Part shown: one piece after another, positions 19,101 to 27,799 of the stretch
How positions within the stretch are numbered: the first letter of the stretch is position 1
Layout: the number at the start of each line of letters is the position of its first letter
NCBI GenBank assembly: GCA_002633185.1
Contig: NWBM01000001.1
Span: 28,131-91,219, forward strand
Reading direction: 5' to 3'
Length of the DNA: 63,089 bases
Source: Lachnospiraceae bacterium Phil5
Lineage (GTDB): Bacteria > Bacillota > Clostridia > TANB77 > CAG-508
Program-made: the position numbers and the translations under genes
Notes under the pieces: model-generated
Seen by the model: only the letters and a program-made list of their open reading frames with translations
What the model was told of the DNA's origin: nothing
Database searches by the model: none

Positions 19101-20266
19101 GCTCTATACCCTTCTGGAGCTTTTGTTTCTTTAATTGTATATGTATCATTTTGGTCAGTATTTGCAATTTTCTTTCCTGAAGCTATGTTTAAAACACCTT
19201 TTGCTGTATTTGTAGCTTTTCCATTAATATCAAATGTAGCTTCACTAGTTGTAATTGTATTACCTTTTTCATCAACTTTTACTAATTCAACTGAATATTT
19301 TCCAGTAATAGCTGGAACAGTTGCTAATTGGAATGCATATACAGGTCCAACAACCTTGTTTCCACCTATGTTTTCAGCATCTGTACGTGGGTCACCATTG
19401 TTAATATATACACCATGTCCTGTTTTATCAGCAGTACATTCTATTCTCCAATGTGTTGAACCAGCTGTTGTACTTTGAATTACATCAACTGTGTTTCCAC
19501 TATTATTTGTAAATTTCTTTATTGTAAATTTACCATTTATATCTCCATCTACTAATAAGCTTGCATCTACACCATATTCATTTACTAATATTTTAGCAAC
19601 TTCCTTTACATCTGATGTATTTAAGTTACCAATATAAATCCATGCGTGATCATGATAGTTAGATCCTAAAATTGTACCTCTTGAAACGATAATTGATCCA
19701 GATGGAATTTCTGTACCGTCTGCCTTTTGATAGTAAGGTCTTACACTAACTTTTTCGTTAGCTTTTAATACTTTAATATCACTAGTTACACCGTTATATG
19801 TTAATTTTAAATCAGTTGTACCTGTTGTAACATTCTTTTTGTCACTTTTTGTATACCAGTCGAATGGGTTTACAGGAACTGGGTTGTTATATAAAAATCC
19901 TGTTGTTTCACATCCTAAACTTGTTAATGTGTAATAAATCATACCTGTACAGTCAAGTGAAGAGAATCCACTTATAGGTAATAAAGCAGATTTATCACAT
20001 TTTTTACTCCAAAGACCTGCATCATTTTTAACACCATATCCATAACCAGTGTCTCCTTTTTGTGCATATCCTTTTCCTAATAATTTAGCAGCTTGACTGA
20101 TTATTTGATTGCTTGTTAATTGTGTACTAACACCGCTTTTTACTTGGCTAGCTTTATTTCTTGGAATATAAACAATTCCAGCAATTATTGAAGCTATTAC
20201 TAAAACAATAACTGCAGCCTTAAATTTTGCGCTTTTGAATAATAATGACATTTTAAATTTTAACAT
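16178..20266 (-). CDS. Large Cna-B/SpaA-type surface protein with N-terminal NlpC/P60-like domain
   Basis: 1362 aa, exported. N-terminal membrane helix (FKAAVIVLVIASIIAGIVYI, about 14-34). Residues about 50-230 resemble a cysteine peptidase/amidase fold: SLDCTGMIYYTL provides Cys and YHDHAWIYIG a His. Cna-B/SpaA beta-sandwiches follow (YSVELVKVDEKGN..YTIKETKAPEGY; AVSVFKYDDANGNGVHDNGE..YYIVETKAPKGY), then two long DUF11-like repeats starting FDLSLRKFIS and FDLSLLKYVT with IPEGL and DSTPN motifs. The C-terminus is MLTVRTG, a membrane helix and KKKVIA; no LPXTG is visible. An AGGAGG-type site precedes the ATG, a sigma-A-like promoter lies 120 nt upstream, and a terminator-like hairpin lies in the leader. 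No in-frame CGG in 1362 codons. Confidence 0.88.
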   Translation of the reverse strand: MLKFKMSLLFKSAKFKAAVIVLVIASIIAGIVYIPRNKASQVKSGVSTQLTSNQIISQAAKLLGKGYAQKGDTGYGYGVKNDAGLWSKKCDKSALLPISGFSSLDCTGMIYYTLTSLGCETTGFLYNNPVPVNPFDWYTKSDKKNVTTGTTDLKLTYNGVTSDIKVLKANEKVSVRPYYQKADGTEIPSGSIIVSRGTILGSNYHDHAWIYIGNLNTSDVKEVAKILVNEYGVDASLLVDGDINGKFTIKKFTNNSGNTVDVIQSTTAGSTHWRIECTADKTGHGVYINNGDPRTDAENIGGNKVVGPVYAFQLATVPAITGKYSVELVKVDEKGNTITTSEATFDINGKATNTAKGVLNIASGKKIANTDQNDTYTIKETKAPEGYRAYEGTISLNVGFQKQGNKYVIDSSKTTCTAPGLTGKVFEVSPDNTKITVYVSNTKNPDEPKIHKGVKTVENQDSGYIYEDLNSGKTYTEEQLNNVMHKWVIETSIEEGIENYKKYVITDKVDTTKLDFAGLDKVVVTLVDTKGNEKALTANKDYKVEYKDDVLNVTFIEKDFVSETIKNAKVGSLQGYKFRVVFNTTFKVVDGKLAVLKDAVKNAENKATLTYNNGVDSDKQLESETPEVHTGAVSVFKYDDANGNGVHDNGEKALVGAEFKIAESKENAEAGKFVKDAEGKDLVAISNEHGIATFTGLEFGGDASTNGTKQADGTFKYDWTKASKDYYIVETKAPKGYVLMSEGVKVIVSKNSTECIDLTDKMEAYANRAVNGTYSFTITKKDAETTKIIEDETTVFDIKVYSKVNNDGTFSDENLVNIVDINGKTINTKNIHAKTNGIVNLGNILIGEGERTAGTYYFVIEETQAPDEYTEINYRVVVPVKFELKENEYVAKHDTENSYALVKNGKKEVKKSLKEMATNNNQCTSTEQVDVTINVNVPNKHKYFDLSLRKFISAVNDVAPEVSREPQVDVSKLASGESTTATYNHTKEVLLVNTTDVVTYTFRMYNEGQIDGYASEIVDDIPEGLEFLPENETNKAYKWVMYKEASEGENLKTIDGKTYVKTEVASEADIIVTDYLKMQNGKANLIKAFNGKTLDYKDVKANFKVVEPTTSDRILVNHSQITKHTNSKGTPIDDRDSTPNKWIDNEDDQDYENVRVRYFDLSLLKYVTKAIVYENGTKKVVETGHTGYENPEPVVKVDLQKANIKNVTVKFEYTIKITNEGEIEGYAQEISDYIPEGLKFDAEDNKDWKEVEGKVVTDQLKDTLLQPGESAEVTIILTWINNENNMGVKTNVAEISKDYNKYGTPDIDSTPNNKVPGEDDIDDAPVMLTVRTGMPKQYIGAIFTVLVIATAGFVFIKKKVIA

Positions 20267-20302
20267 TATTTTACATCCTCCTATTTTTTATAAAATATAA
20301 AA

Positions 20303-20328
20303 AACATACATCTTTTCTGCTGTATGTT
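20303..20328 (-). promoter_or_regulatory. Leader hairpin (candidate attenuator) of the 1362-aa surface protein gene
   Basis: AACATACA / TGTATGTT arms with a 10-nt loop, followed on the coding strand by TTTTATATTTTA, all between the promoter (20386-20414) and the ribosome site. This is a weak intrinsic-terminator shape. Confidence 0.4.
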
Positions 20329-20385
20329 GTTTCTCAAAATTTATTATCTTTCGTGTTTCCGGCCTTTTTTCAAGTACCTTTTTTA

Positions 20386-20414
20386 ATTATAGCACAACTT
20401 TCCATAAAATGCAA
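20386..20414 (-). promoter_or_regulatory. Sigma-A-type promoter of the 1362-aa surface protein gene
   Basis: Reading the minus strand: TTGCAT (20414-20409), 17-nt spacer, TATAAT (20391-20386). Confidence 0.7.
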
Positions 20415-20460
20415 CCCTTTTTCCATTTTTTGTTAACGTAATTTTGAGAGATTTTGAGGA

Positions 20461-20658
20461 AGATTTTTTGGGACACCTCCAAAAGATTTTTTGGGACACC
20501 TCCAAAAAACATCTTGACACATATAGGGACGGGGACAAAATGTGTCAAAATGAAACATTCTGTCCCCGTCCCCAATAGTGTCACCTAAAATTCCCTTTGC
20601 TTGAAGATGTTTTTGGGAGGTGTCCCAAAAACATCTAAAAAATCTCCCAAAAAATCTA
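20461..20658. repeat. Composite inverted-repeat element C (GGGGACGGGG-type core)
   Basis: Left side: two tandem copies of AGATTTTTTGGGACACCTCC (20461-20480 and 20484-20503), the second continuing into AAAAAACATCTT. Core at 20516-20584: GACAC, then GGGACGGGGACAAAATGTGTC and its partner TGTCCCCGTCCCC, then GTGTC. Right side: a perfect 32-bp palindrome at 20605-20636 with arms AGATGTTTTTGGGA, followed by TCTCCCAAAAAATCTA, which provides the rubrerythrin TAG. The rest of the gap between 20267 and 20460 holds the promoter and leader described separately. Confidence 0.85.
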
Positions 20659-21201
20659 CTAATAATTTTCAGCTTTAACTTCAAAATAAGCTCTTGGATG
20701 ATTACATACTGGACATACCTCTGGTGGTTGTTTTCCTATAACAATGTGTCCGCAATTTCTACATTTCCATATTGCATCTCCATCTTTGCTGAATACTAAT
20801 CCACCTTCCATGTTTTCTAATAATTTTCTATATCTTTCTTCATGCTCTTTTTCAATTTGTCCAACTGCTTCAAACAAATATGCTATTCTGTCAAATCCTT
20901 CTTCTCTTGCTTCTTTAGCCATTCTGTCATACATATCTGTCCATTCGTAGTTCTCACCTGCTGCTGCATCACTTAAATTTTGTTCTGTTGTTGGAACATC
21001 TCCATCGTGTAATAATTTAAACCATATTTTAGCATGTTCTTTTTCGTTATCTGCTGTTTCTTGGAATATTGCAGCTATTTGCTCATATCCTTCTTTTTTA
21101 GCTTTGCTTGCATAGTAAGTATACTTATTTCTAGCCATTGACTCTCCTGTGAAAGCATCCATTAAATTTTTTTCTGTTTTTGTACCTTTTAAATCTGGCA
21201 T
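20659..21201 (-). CDS. Rubrerythrin
   Basis: Cytoplasmic non-haem di-iron peroxidase protecting anaerobes from hydrogen peroxide. 180 aa from ATG 21201, which has AGGAGG 6 nt upstream (the frame to 21234 lacks a site). Two E-x6-Y and E-x2-H half-sites of the four-helix bundle ([27 protein letters not shown]) and a C-terminal rubredoxin-like iron site, CRNCGHI ... CPVCNHP. It has its own promoter (21233-21260). Typical of strict anaerobes. Confidence 0.96.
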   Translation of the reverse strand: MPDLKGTKTEKNLMDAFTGESMARNKYTYYASKAKKEGYEQIAAIFQETADNEKEHAKIWFKLLHDGDVPTTEQNLSDAAAGENYEWTDMYDRMAKEAREEGFDRIAYLFEAVGQIEKEHEERYRKLLENMEGGLVFSKDGDAIWKCRNCGHIVIGKQPPEVCPVCNHPRAYFEVKAENY

Positions 21202-21232
21202 AAAATTACCTCCTATTTGTTTTGTTTGAATC

Positions 21233-21260
21233 ATTATAACATAGTTTGTCCAAAAAGCAA
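21233..21260 (-). promoter_or_regulatory. Promoter of the rubrerythrin gene
   Basis: Minus strand: TTGCTT (21260-21255), 16-nt spacer, TATAAT (21238-21233), about 30 nt before the ATG. Confidence 0.65.
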
Positions 21261-21282
21261 TTAAAATATTTCTAACCTGTCC

Positions 21283-23085
21283 CTATTCAGCAAAAATTTT
21301 ATCAAATTCTTCGCCGTCAATTTTTTCTTTTTCTAATAGCACTCCTGCAACTGTATGAAGTTTGTCTAAGTTTTCTTTTAGTATTTTTTCTGCTGTTTTG
21401 TATGCGTTGTCTATAATTGCTTTTATTTCTTCATCTATAATTCCAGCTGTTTCTTCTGAGTATTCTTTTCCTTGTGCAAAATCTCTTCCTAGGAATACTT
21501 CTTCTTGGTTTGTTCCAAGCATTATTGCACCTATTCTGTCACTCATTCCGTATTTTGTAACCATACTTCTTGCAATTTTTGTAGCTCTTTCAATATCATT
21601 GCTTGCACCTGTTGATATATCATTTAATATTAATTTTTCTGCTACTCTACCACCTAGTAATGAAACTATTTGTTCAAGCATTTCAGATTTAGACATAAAT
21701 GATTTATCTTCTGTTGGTCTATACATTGTATATCCACCAGCCATACCTCTTGGTACAATTGAAATTTGATGTACTGCATCTTGTGTTGGTAAAAATCTAC
21801 TTACAACTGCATGACCTGCTTCATGGTATGCAACCAATTTGTTTTCATGTTCACTTCTAACTCTTGTTTTCTTTTCAGGTCCCATTGTAACCTTAACCAT
21901 TGCATCTTCAATTTCTTGCATATTGATTTCTTTTTTATCTCTTCTAGCAGCTAGCAATGCAGCTTCATTTAATACATTCTCTAAATCAGCTCCTGAGAAA
22001 CCTGATGTATTTTTAGCTATAGTTTTGAAGTCTACATCATCACCTAATATTTTCTTTCTAGCATGAACTTCTAATATTTGTTCTCTTGCTTTAACATCTG
22101 GAGCTGATACTACTATTTGTCTATCAAATCTACCTGGACGTAATAAAGCTTTATCTAATATGTCTGGTCTATTAGTTGCAGCAAGTACTATTACACCTTC
22201 ATTTTCAGAGAATCCATCCATTTCAACTAATAATTGATTTAATGTTTGTTCTCTTTCATCATGTCCTCCACCAAGACCTGCACCTCTTTGACGTCCCACA
22301 GCATCAATTTCATCTATGAAAATGATACATGGAGCACTCTTTTTAGCTTGTTCAAATAAATCTCTAACACGTGACGCACCAACGCCTACGAACATTTCAA
22401 CAAAATCTGAACCACTTATTATAAAGAATGGAACTCCAGCTTCACCTGCAACTGCTTTTGCAAGTAATGTTTTACCTGTACCTGGATGTCCAACCAATAA
22501 GATTCCTTTTGGAATTCTTGCTCCCATTTCAGTAAATTTCTTTGGATTTTTTAAAAATTCTACAATTTCTTGTAACTCTTCTTTTTCTTCATCAACACCT
22601 GCAACATCTTCAAATGTTACTTTGTGTTTTTCAGTTTCATTTACTAATTTAGCTTTGCTTTTACCAAAACTCATAGATTTAGATGATCCACCTTGAGTTC
22701 TGTTCATTATTATAAACCAGAAAATGAAGAATATTATTAATATTCCAAAAGGTGTTAATAATCCTAAAATTACCATAAATATAGATTCTGAATTGCTTTT
22801 AACTGTTACAATTCCATTTTTCATTGGTTCTGTTAAAGCTTCCATTAAGTTGTCCATACTTGGTATATTAACTTCTTTTCTTACATCATCATTTTTTAAT
22901 TTAACTGTTGCAGTTTCCTTTGAATAATCAATTTCAATATTTTCAACTTCATTTGCGGAAATCTTTGAAATCAATTCAGAATATGCAAGTTTTCTATCAG
23001 AATTATTTAATATAGATGAAATTAGAATTACGAATATAAGTCCAATTACCAACCATATTGCTAATGTTTTTATTGTTTTCTTCAA
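21283..23085 (-). CDS. ftsH: ATP-dependent zinc metalloprotease FtsH
   Basis: Membrane-anchored AAA+ protease for quality control of membrane and regulatory proteins. 600 aa. Two N-terminal helices ([20 protein letters not shown] region and [20 protein letters not shown]), Walker A GHPGTGKT, Walker B IIFIDEID, second region of homology [11 protein letters not shown], and zinc motif HEAGH. The start is TTG at 23085, 8 nt after AGGAGG. It has its own promoter at 23152-23180, and a terminator separates it from tilS; this breaks the common tilS-hpt-ftsH arrangement, with no hpt present here. Confidence 0.97.
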   Translation of the reverse strand: MKKTIKTLAIWLVIGLIFVILISSILNNSDRKLAYSELISKISANEVENIEIDYSKETATVKLKNDDVRKEVNIPSMDNLMEALTEPMKNGIVTVKSNSESIFMVILGLLTPFGILIIFFIFWFIIMNRTQGGSSKSMSFGKSKAKLVNETEKHKVTFEDVAGVDEEKEELQEIVEFLKNPKKFTEMGARIPKGILLVGHPGTGKTLLAKAVAGEAGVPFFIISGSDFVEMFVGVGASRVRDLFEQAKKSAPCIIFIDEIDAVGRQRGAGLGGGHDEREQTLNQLLVEMDGFSENEGVIVLAATNRPDILDKALLRPGRFDRQIVVSAPDVKAREQILEVHARKKILGDDVDFKTIAKNTSGFSGADLENVLNEAALLAARRDKKEINMQEIEDAMVKVTMGPEKKTRVRSEHENKLVAYHEAGHAVVSRFLPTQDAVHQISIVPRGMAGGYTMYRPTEDKSFMSKSEMLEQIVSLLGGRVAEKLILNDISTGASNDIERATKIARSMVTKYGMSDRIGAIMLGTNQEEVFLGRDFAQGKEYSEETAGIIDEEIKAIIDNAYKTAEKILKENLDKLHTVAGVLLEKEKIDGEEFDKIFAE

Positions 23086-23151
23086 TTTTATACCTCCTTG
23101 TGTATAGATAATATTTTAGTATTGTCTATACATATCTTGAAACTATGATAT

Positions 23152-23180
23152 AATATAACATAAGAAGCCTTATATTTCAA
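23152..23180 (-). promoter_or_regulatory. Promoter of ftsH
   Basis: Minus strand: TTGAAA (23180-23175), 17-nt spacer, TATATT (23157-23152). The -35 box lies inside the tilS terminator hairpin. Confidence 0.6.
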
Positions 23181-23189
23181 GGCTTCTTA
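23161..23189 (-). terminator. Terminator downstream of tilS
   Basis: 11-bp inverted repeat TAAGAAGCCTT / AAGGCTTCTTA with a 7-nt loop, about 110 nt after the tilS stop. It overlaps the ftsH promoter. Confidence 0.65.
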
Positions 23190-23299
23190 TATATTTTTTA
23201 TATTACAAAATATGACATTTTACTACATGCTAGGGAAATAATGCTCTTCGAATTTGAATGTAACACAAAAGAAATATTACATTCTATAATTACTCATTA

Positions 23300-24358
23300 T
23301 TATTCAAACATGTTGTTCCCTAGTGATTTACGTTTTATTTGTTTTTTTGAAAAAGTGACTTTTCCCTCTTTCACTTCAACTTTTATAAATTGATTTGGTG
23401 TTAAAAATTTGTTACCAATATTTTTTTCACAGAGTCTGATAATATCATCAATATGAATTTTTTCAATTCCTTGAACATTACCTTGAACAAATTTTATAGC
23501 GCTTAAAACTACTCTGCTTTTGATTACATTATCTAACGCATTGAATTTTTTTAAGTCAAGCTCTATAACTTGTTTTTCCATATCTTTCGAAATTATCAAA
23601 TTATTACTTAACTCTTTATCTGCAATGTTTTGAATATAAGTGCTTTCCTCTCTTGCAACAATTGCTAACTTATTTAATGCTTTTATTATATTAGGATTAA
23701 ACTCTTCTTTAATTTCCGGAATCAAAATATTTCTTATTTTATTTCTGGTATATACATTTTCAAAATTTGATTTATCAATTTTGGGATTTAGTTTGTAATT
23801 ACTACAATATTCTTCAATTTCGAATCTTTCACATTCTATAATAGGTCTTATGAATTTGTTATCTCTGATTGGCTCAATCCCCTTCAACCCTGAAGTTCCA
23901 GATCCTCTAATTATATTCATAAGAACAGTTTCTGCATTATCATTACTATTATGAGCAGTAGCAATTTTGTTAGCACCAACTTTTTCTAACACTTCCTCAA
24001 AGAAATCGTATCTAGCTTTTCTACCAGCCTCTTCAGTTCCAATTTTCTCATTATTAGATTTTGCTATAACATCAACTCTTTTTACAAAACACTCAACACC
24101 TAAATTCTTACAGAAATCCTGAACGTACTGAGTTTCTTCTTCAGCTTCTTCTCTAATCATATGATTTATATGAGCAACATACAACTTGAAATTCAATTTG
24201 CTTTTCAATTCATTTAAAATATGAAGCAAACAAATTGAATCCGGCCCACCAGATACTCCAACAACAATTTTATCATTTTCATTAATTAAATTGAATTTAT
24301 TTATTGTTCCAAGAACTTTATGGCTTAGATCCTTTTGAAAATCATCTCTTTTACCCAA
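23300..24358 (-). CDS. tilS: tRNA(Ile)-lysidine synthase TilS
   Basis: Adds lysine to C34 of the CAU-anticodon tRNA-Ile so that it reads AUA. 352 aa. PP-loop ATPase motif VGVSGGPDSICLLHIL near residue 35, then HNSNDNAETVLMNIIRGSG and the RPII segment. It is shorter than B. subtilis TilS and lacks much of the C-terminal tRNA-binding domain. The start appears to be TTG at 24358 with GGGGGTG upstream. No in-frame CGG. It is essential in most bacteria. Confidence 0.93.
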   Translation of the reverse strand: MGKRDDFQKDLSHKVLGTINKFNLINENDKIVVGVSGGPDSICLLHILNELKSKLNFKLYVAHINHMIREEAEEETQYVQDFCKNLGVECFVKRVDVIAKSNNEKIGTEEAGRKARYDFFEEVLEKVGANKIATAHNSNDNAETVLMNIIRGSGTSGLKGIEPIRDNKFIRPIIECERFEIEEYCSNYKLNPKIDKSNFENVYTRNKIRNILIPEIKEEFNPNIIKALNKLAIVAREESTYIQNIADKELSNNLIISKDMEKQVIELDLKKFNALDNVIKSRVVLSAIKFVQGNVQGIEKIHIDDIIRLCEKNIGNKFLTPNQFIKVEVKEGKVTFSKKQIKRKSLGNNMFE

Positions 24359-24450
24359 AACATCACCCCCGTATTTATTAGTAAAAACAATTCAAATTGC
24401 ATTTATTTTACCACAAATTTGAATTTATCGCAAGAGGATGGATTTCAATA

Positions 24451-24484
24451 GATTTTTTGGTGGTGTCCCAAAAACTCTACTCAA
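24451..24484. repeat. Variant GGTGGTGTCCC repeat copy
   Basis: AGATTTTTTGGTGGTGTCCC followed by AAAAACTCTACTC; a diverged solo copy next to the sleB terminator. Confidence 0.7.
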
Positions 24485-24520
24485 AAAGAAAAAACCCTTA
24501 GTCAAATTAATGACTAAGGG
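24483..24520 (-). terminator. Intrinsic terminator of the sleB-like gene
   Basis: CCCTTAGTCA / TGACTAAGGG arms (24495-24520), followed on the minus strand by a T-rich tract. Confidence 0.85.
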
Positions 24521-24540
24521 TAAGGAGCCTTTAGGAATAA

Positions 24541-25377
24541 TTAGTTCCATTCTCTGTAGAATGTAGTCAACCCGAACACTTTAACTTCACCAATATTTTT
24601 GCGATACTCATACTCATCGTAACTAAGAGCATTCATATTGCAATAATAAAGAGCTCCGCCAATGCATTCAGTTGGGTCCGTTCCATCCAAGGCTTCGTAA
24701 ACGGCCTGGCGAACTGAATTTCTTACAGTTTCAGGATAATCATCCCAAAAAACCTCAACCTTTCCACCCTGCAGGTAAAACCCATTATAACCCTTAGAGT
24801 AAATATTTTCCGGATTCTTCATAATAACTGGAGAAAATTGGGCAGGTTGAGTTACCACTTCCTCAATATTATCCGGAAACATTTTTTCGTACAGCACTCT
24901 ATTGAGAACTGTCGAAGCGACACCCACCTGGGCATCATGGGGTTCGTAAGCACTTTCGGAAAGTACTAAGAGCATAAGCATTTTTTGCTCCCGAGTTGAG
25001 ATTATGCGTCCCAATTTTTTCGAGAAATAAATGCCTTCAATGCCCATGGATTCATCTGAAGCTTTAAGCTTCAACTTGAATCCTCCCGTCACCACAATCT
25101 GTTTTTGTGTAATCTGTGGTGCTTCTGTTGTAGTAGTTACAGTTGAAGTTTCTGCAACTAAGGCATTAATGCCTGTAGTACAAGAAATTTCATCTTCCTT
25201 ACTAACAGAAGAAGTGCTTGCTGCATCCTGCTCTCTTCTAGTGTTCGAGTTCAAGATGCCTCGCGCAGCATGAAAAGTAAATACGGTGATCAAAGCGCAA
25301 GTGAACACGCGGTCCCACCGGATTCTTCTTTTCGATGCTTTGCGAAAACGTTTTGTTTCTGTGACTGCATTAGTCAT
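24541..25377 (-). CDS. SleB-like cell wall hydrolase, compositionally foreign
   Basis: 278 aa from ATG 25377 (AGGAG 7 nt upstream). N-terminal signal anchor (VFTCALITVFTFHAARGIL), a Ser/Thr-rich linker, then a hydrolase_2/SleB-type domain: MLLVLSESAYEPHDAQVGVA (catalytic-type Glu), TVLNRVLYEKMFPDNIEEVV, PAQFSPVI, GGALYYCN. Spore-cortex or general peptidoglycan hydrolysis is likely. The gene is visibly richer in G and C than its neighbours and uses CGC, CCC and CGG codons. It contains the only two conventional CGG arginine codons found in this window (25318-25320 in RIRWD and 24991-24993 in STREQ), and it has its own promoter and terminator between dnaB and tilS. Horizontal acquisition is the simplest reading. 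Confidence 0.82.
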   Translation of the reverse strand: MTNAVTETKRFRKASKRRIRWDRVFTCALITVFTFHAARGILNSNTRREQDAASTSSVSKEDEISCTTGINALVAETSTVTTTTEAPQITQKQIVVTGGFKLKLKASDESMGIEGIYFSKKLGRIISTREQKMLMLLVLSESAYEPHDAQVGVASTVLNRVLYEKMFPDNIEEVVTQPAQFSPVIMKNPENIYSKGYNGFYLQGGKVEVFWDDYPETVRNSVRQAVYEALDGTDPTECIGGALYYCNMNALSYDEYEYRKNIGEVKVFGLTTFYREWN

Positions 25378-25401
25378 GGTGTTTGCTCCTTTCGGAAATT
25401 T

Positions 25402-25411
25402 ACAGATCTGT
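25402..25411. promoter_or_regulatory. Palindrome ACAGATCTGT in the sleB leader
   Basis: Perfect 10-bp palindrome downstream of the sleB -10 box, with related GACAGGTC next to it. A possible operator; no regulator is known. Confidence 0.3.
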
Positions 25412-25426
25412 CCGACCTGTCTATTT

Positions 25427-25455
25427 ATTATACCATATATATCCAAAAAAATCAA
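25427..25455 (-). promoter_or_regulatory. Promoter of the sleB-like gene
   Basis: Minus strand: TTGATT (25455-25450), 17-nt spacer, TATAAT (25432-25427), located just after the dnaB stop. Confidence 0.75.
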
Positions 25456-25458
25456 ATT

Positions 25459-26796
25459 TTATACTTCATATCTATTATCCAAATTTGCAAATTTTGTATA
25501 ATTTCCAAGCCACGCAAGTTCAACAGTTCCAGTTGATCCAGATCTATGTTTTGCCAAAATAATTTCAGCAACATTTTTCTTATCACTATCTTGATTATAA
25601 TAATCATCTCTATATAAGAAAATTACAATGTCAGCATCCTGCTCGATTGAACCAGATTCGCGAAGATCTGAAAGCATTGGTCTATGGTCTGGTCTTTGTT
25701 CAGGAGCACGAGATAGCTGTGAAAGTGCTATTACAGGCACATTTAGCTCTTTTGCAAGTATCTTTAAAGAACGGCTTATTTCAGCAATTTCCTGTTCACG
25801 ACTTCCTGCAGCTCTTTTGCTACTTCCTTGAACAAGCTGCAAATAGTCAATTACAACTAACCCAATATTCTTCTCTAGCTTCATCTTTCTACATTTTGCT
25901 CTAATTTCCATTATTGAAATGCCTGGAGTATCATCAATTATTATTTCAGCCTCTGATAAAACTCCCGAAGCTTGTGCCAGTTTAGCCCAATCATCATCTT
26001 CAAGCTTACCAGTTCTTACTTTGTTGCTATCAACTAATGCTTCACTACAAAGAATTCTGTTTACCATTTGTTCTTTAGACATCTCTAGGCTGAAAATAGC
26101 AACTGATGTGTTTGCTCTAACAGCAGCATTTGTAGCAATATTTAGTGCAAATGCAGATTTACCCATAGCAGGTCTTGCAGCAACCAATATTAAATCTGAA
26201 CCATGCAAACCTGCAGTTTTGTAATCCAAATCATAAAATCCTGTTGGGATACCTGTAATATGTTGTTGTCTATTATATAAATCTTCCAGCTCAACAAAAG
26301 TGTCCACTAAAATATCCTTTATAACACTATAGCTTTTTTGATTTCTGCTTTGCATAACTCCAAAAATCTTCTTTTCAGCGCTATCCATCAATTCTTCAAC
26401 ATCTTGAGTTGGATCATATCCGAGAGTGATTATTTCATTTCCAGTTTTTATTAATGTTCTTAATGTTGATTTTTCTTCTATAATATTGATATATTTATCA
26501 ACATTCGCAGTCGTTGGAACTTTTTCTGGAAGTTCAGCCAAATACTCCAATCCTCCTACAGCATCAAGTTTACCCATAGATGATAATTCTGATTTTAAAG
26601 TAATAATATCTATGGCTTCACCTTTACTATACAAGTTTAAAATTGCAGAATATATTATTTTATTATCTTCTCTGTAAAAATCCTCCGCAGTTAATGATTC
26701 AATTGCAGAAACAACAGCCTCTTTATCTGTTAACATACTACCAATTACGGCTTGCTCTGCTTCTATATCATGCGGTGGAACCTTGTTAAAATCCAT
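25459..26796 (-). CDS. dnaB: Replicative DNA helicase DnaB (DnaC in Bacillus)
   Basis: Hexameric 5'-3' helicase of the replication fork. 445 aa from MDFNKVPPHDIEAEQAVIGS (ATG 26796), the usual N-terminus. N-terminal domain, linker, RecA-like motor with Walker A ARPAMGKSAFALN, Walker B VVIDYLQLV, and the DLRESGSIEQDADIVIFLYR segment with its arginine finger. It follows rplI in the usual Firmicutes order. No in-frame CGG. Confidence 0.97.
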   Translation of the reverse strand: MDFNKVPPHDIEAEQAVIGSMLTDKEAVVSAIESLTAEDFYREDNKIIYSAILNLYSKGEAIDIITLKSELSSMGKLDAVGGLEYLAELPEKVPTTANVDKYINIIEEKSTLRTLIKTGNEIITLGYDPTQDVEELMDSAEKKIFGVMQSRNQKSYSVIKDILVDTFVELEDLYNRQQHITGIPTGFYDLDYKTAGLHGSDLILVAARPAMGKSAFALNIATNAAVRANTSVAIFSLEMSKEQMVNRILCSEALVDSNKVRTGKLEDDDWAKLAQASGVLSEAEIIIDDTPGISIMEIRAKCRKMKLEKNIGLVVIDYLQLVQGSSKRAAGSREQEIAEISRSLKILAKELNVPVIALSQLSRAPEQRPDHRPMLSDLRESGSIEQDADIVIFLYRDDYYNQDSDKKNVAEIILAKHRSGSTGTVELAWLGNYTKFANLDNRYEV

Positions 26797-26830
26797 AATA
26801 CCACTACATCCTTTGCTAAATATTTTCAAA

Positions 26831-27274
26831 CTAGTCTATAACATGTACTTTAAGTTCTCCTGTAACACCTTCAAATAACTTTACTGGAACATTGAAAGTT
26901 CCTAGATTTTTTATTGTTTCTGATAATGCAATCTTCTTTTTATCAATATCAATTTTGAATTGTTGTTTAAGATTTTCAGAAATTTCTTTTGATGTTACTC
27001 CACCAAAGATTCTTCCATTTTCTCCTGCTTTAACCTTTATAGTAACAACTATATCTTTCATTTTATTAGCAATATCTTCAGCTTTTTCTTTCTCAACATT
27101 TCTCTTATGTTGTACTGAATCTTGTTTATTTTTCAACTTTGATAAATTCTCCGCATTCGCTTCAACAGCAAGCTTTTTAGGGAATAAAAAATTGCGTGCA
27201 TATCCATCATTAGCATTTATAATTTCATCTTTTTTCCCAACGCCTTTTATATTATCCAGCAAAATAACTTTCAT
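26831..27274 (-). CDS. rplI: 50S ribosomal protein L9
   Basis: 147 aa. N-terminal [35 protein letters not shown], long connecting helix, and C-terminal rRNA-binding domain ending [21 protein letters not shown] site before the ATG. It is normally found as gdpP-rplI-dnaB; here gdpP lies 14 kb upstream, separated by the small membrane genes and the giant adhesin. Confidence 0.97.
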   Translation of the reverse strand: MKVILLDNIKGVGKKDEIINANDGYARNFLFPKKLAVEANAENLSKLKNKQDSVQHKRNVEKEKAEDIANKMKDIVVTIKVKAGENGRIFGGVTSKEISENLKQQFKIDIDKKKIALSETIKNLGTFNVPVKLFEGVTGELKVHVID

Positions 27275-27360
27275 TTACATCACCTTTTCTACTTATTAAT
27301 TTATCATATTCTATAACATTTTTTTAATTTTATCAATAGTAAGAATTATTTTTTTGTAGA

Positions 27361-27405
27361 GTTTTGGGGAGAGATTTTTTGGGACACCTCCAAAAAACAT
27401 CTTGA
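27361..27405. repeat. GGGACACCTCC repeat copy
   Basis: AGATTTTTTGGGACACCTCC followed by AAAAAACATCTTG, upstream of rplI and beside a terminator. Confidence 0.8.
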
Positions 27406-27433
27406 ATCGAAAAAGTCTACCAATACACAAAAT

Positions 27434-27463
27434 AAAAAAGCTCGGCATAACCGAACTTTTTAT
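27434..27463 (-). terminator. Terminator after the DUF4870-like gene
   Basis: AAAGCTCGG / CCGAACTTT arms (27437-27459) with a T tract on the minus strand. Confidence 0.75.
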
Positions 27464-27466
27464 GTT

Positions 27467-27799
27467 TTATTGTTGCTCATCATCTTCTAATTGCTTTTTG
27501 AATATGTTTCTTGTTAAATCACTAAATACTGGTATTTCGAATTCTTCTTCATGGAATGCTTTAACCATACCAATTATTTGTGCAACAAAAATTAAAATGC
27601 TTATAATGTTTGCAGCATATTTAACATATGGAATAAATCCTAAAACTAAGCTAACAATCATGCTTGATGCAGATAATACTATAGCTTGGCATGCGTGGAA
27701 TTTTGTTAGTTTTGTGTTATCTTTGAATGCATATAAAACAATAACTCCTCCTAACCATCCTAATAAATATGCTATTAATCCTTTATGTTTTTCTTGCAT
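27467..27799 (-). CDS. DUF4870-like membrane protein
   Basis: 110 aa with a good AGGAGG site. Three hydrophobic helices (LIAYLLGWLGGVIVLYAF; VLSASSMIVSLVLGFIPYV; AANIISILIFVAQIIGMVKA), a conserved-looking HACQAI segment after helix 1, and an acidic tail. This matches DUF4870/Tic20-like proteins. Function unknown. Its start overlaps the DUF2752 gene by 17 nt, so TM2, DUF2752 and DUF4870 form an operon. Confidence 0.75.
   Translation of the reverse strand: MQEKHKGLIAYLLGWLGGVIVLYAFKDNTKLTKFHACQAIVLSASSMIVSLVLGFIPYVKYAANIISILIFVAQIIGMVKAFHEEEFEIPVFSDLTRNIFKKQLEDDEQQ

Noticed and set aside
20387..20684. Two ORFs of 65 and 83 aa between rubrerythrin and the surface protein gene
   Set aside because: They are translations of the repeat element (GVPKN-type phrases recur wherever the repeat occurs) and not conserved proteins.
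25286..25536. Plus-strand ORFs overlapping sleB and dnaB
   Set aside because: They are shadows of well-supported minus-strand genes and have no ribosome sites or recognisable products.
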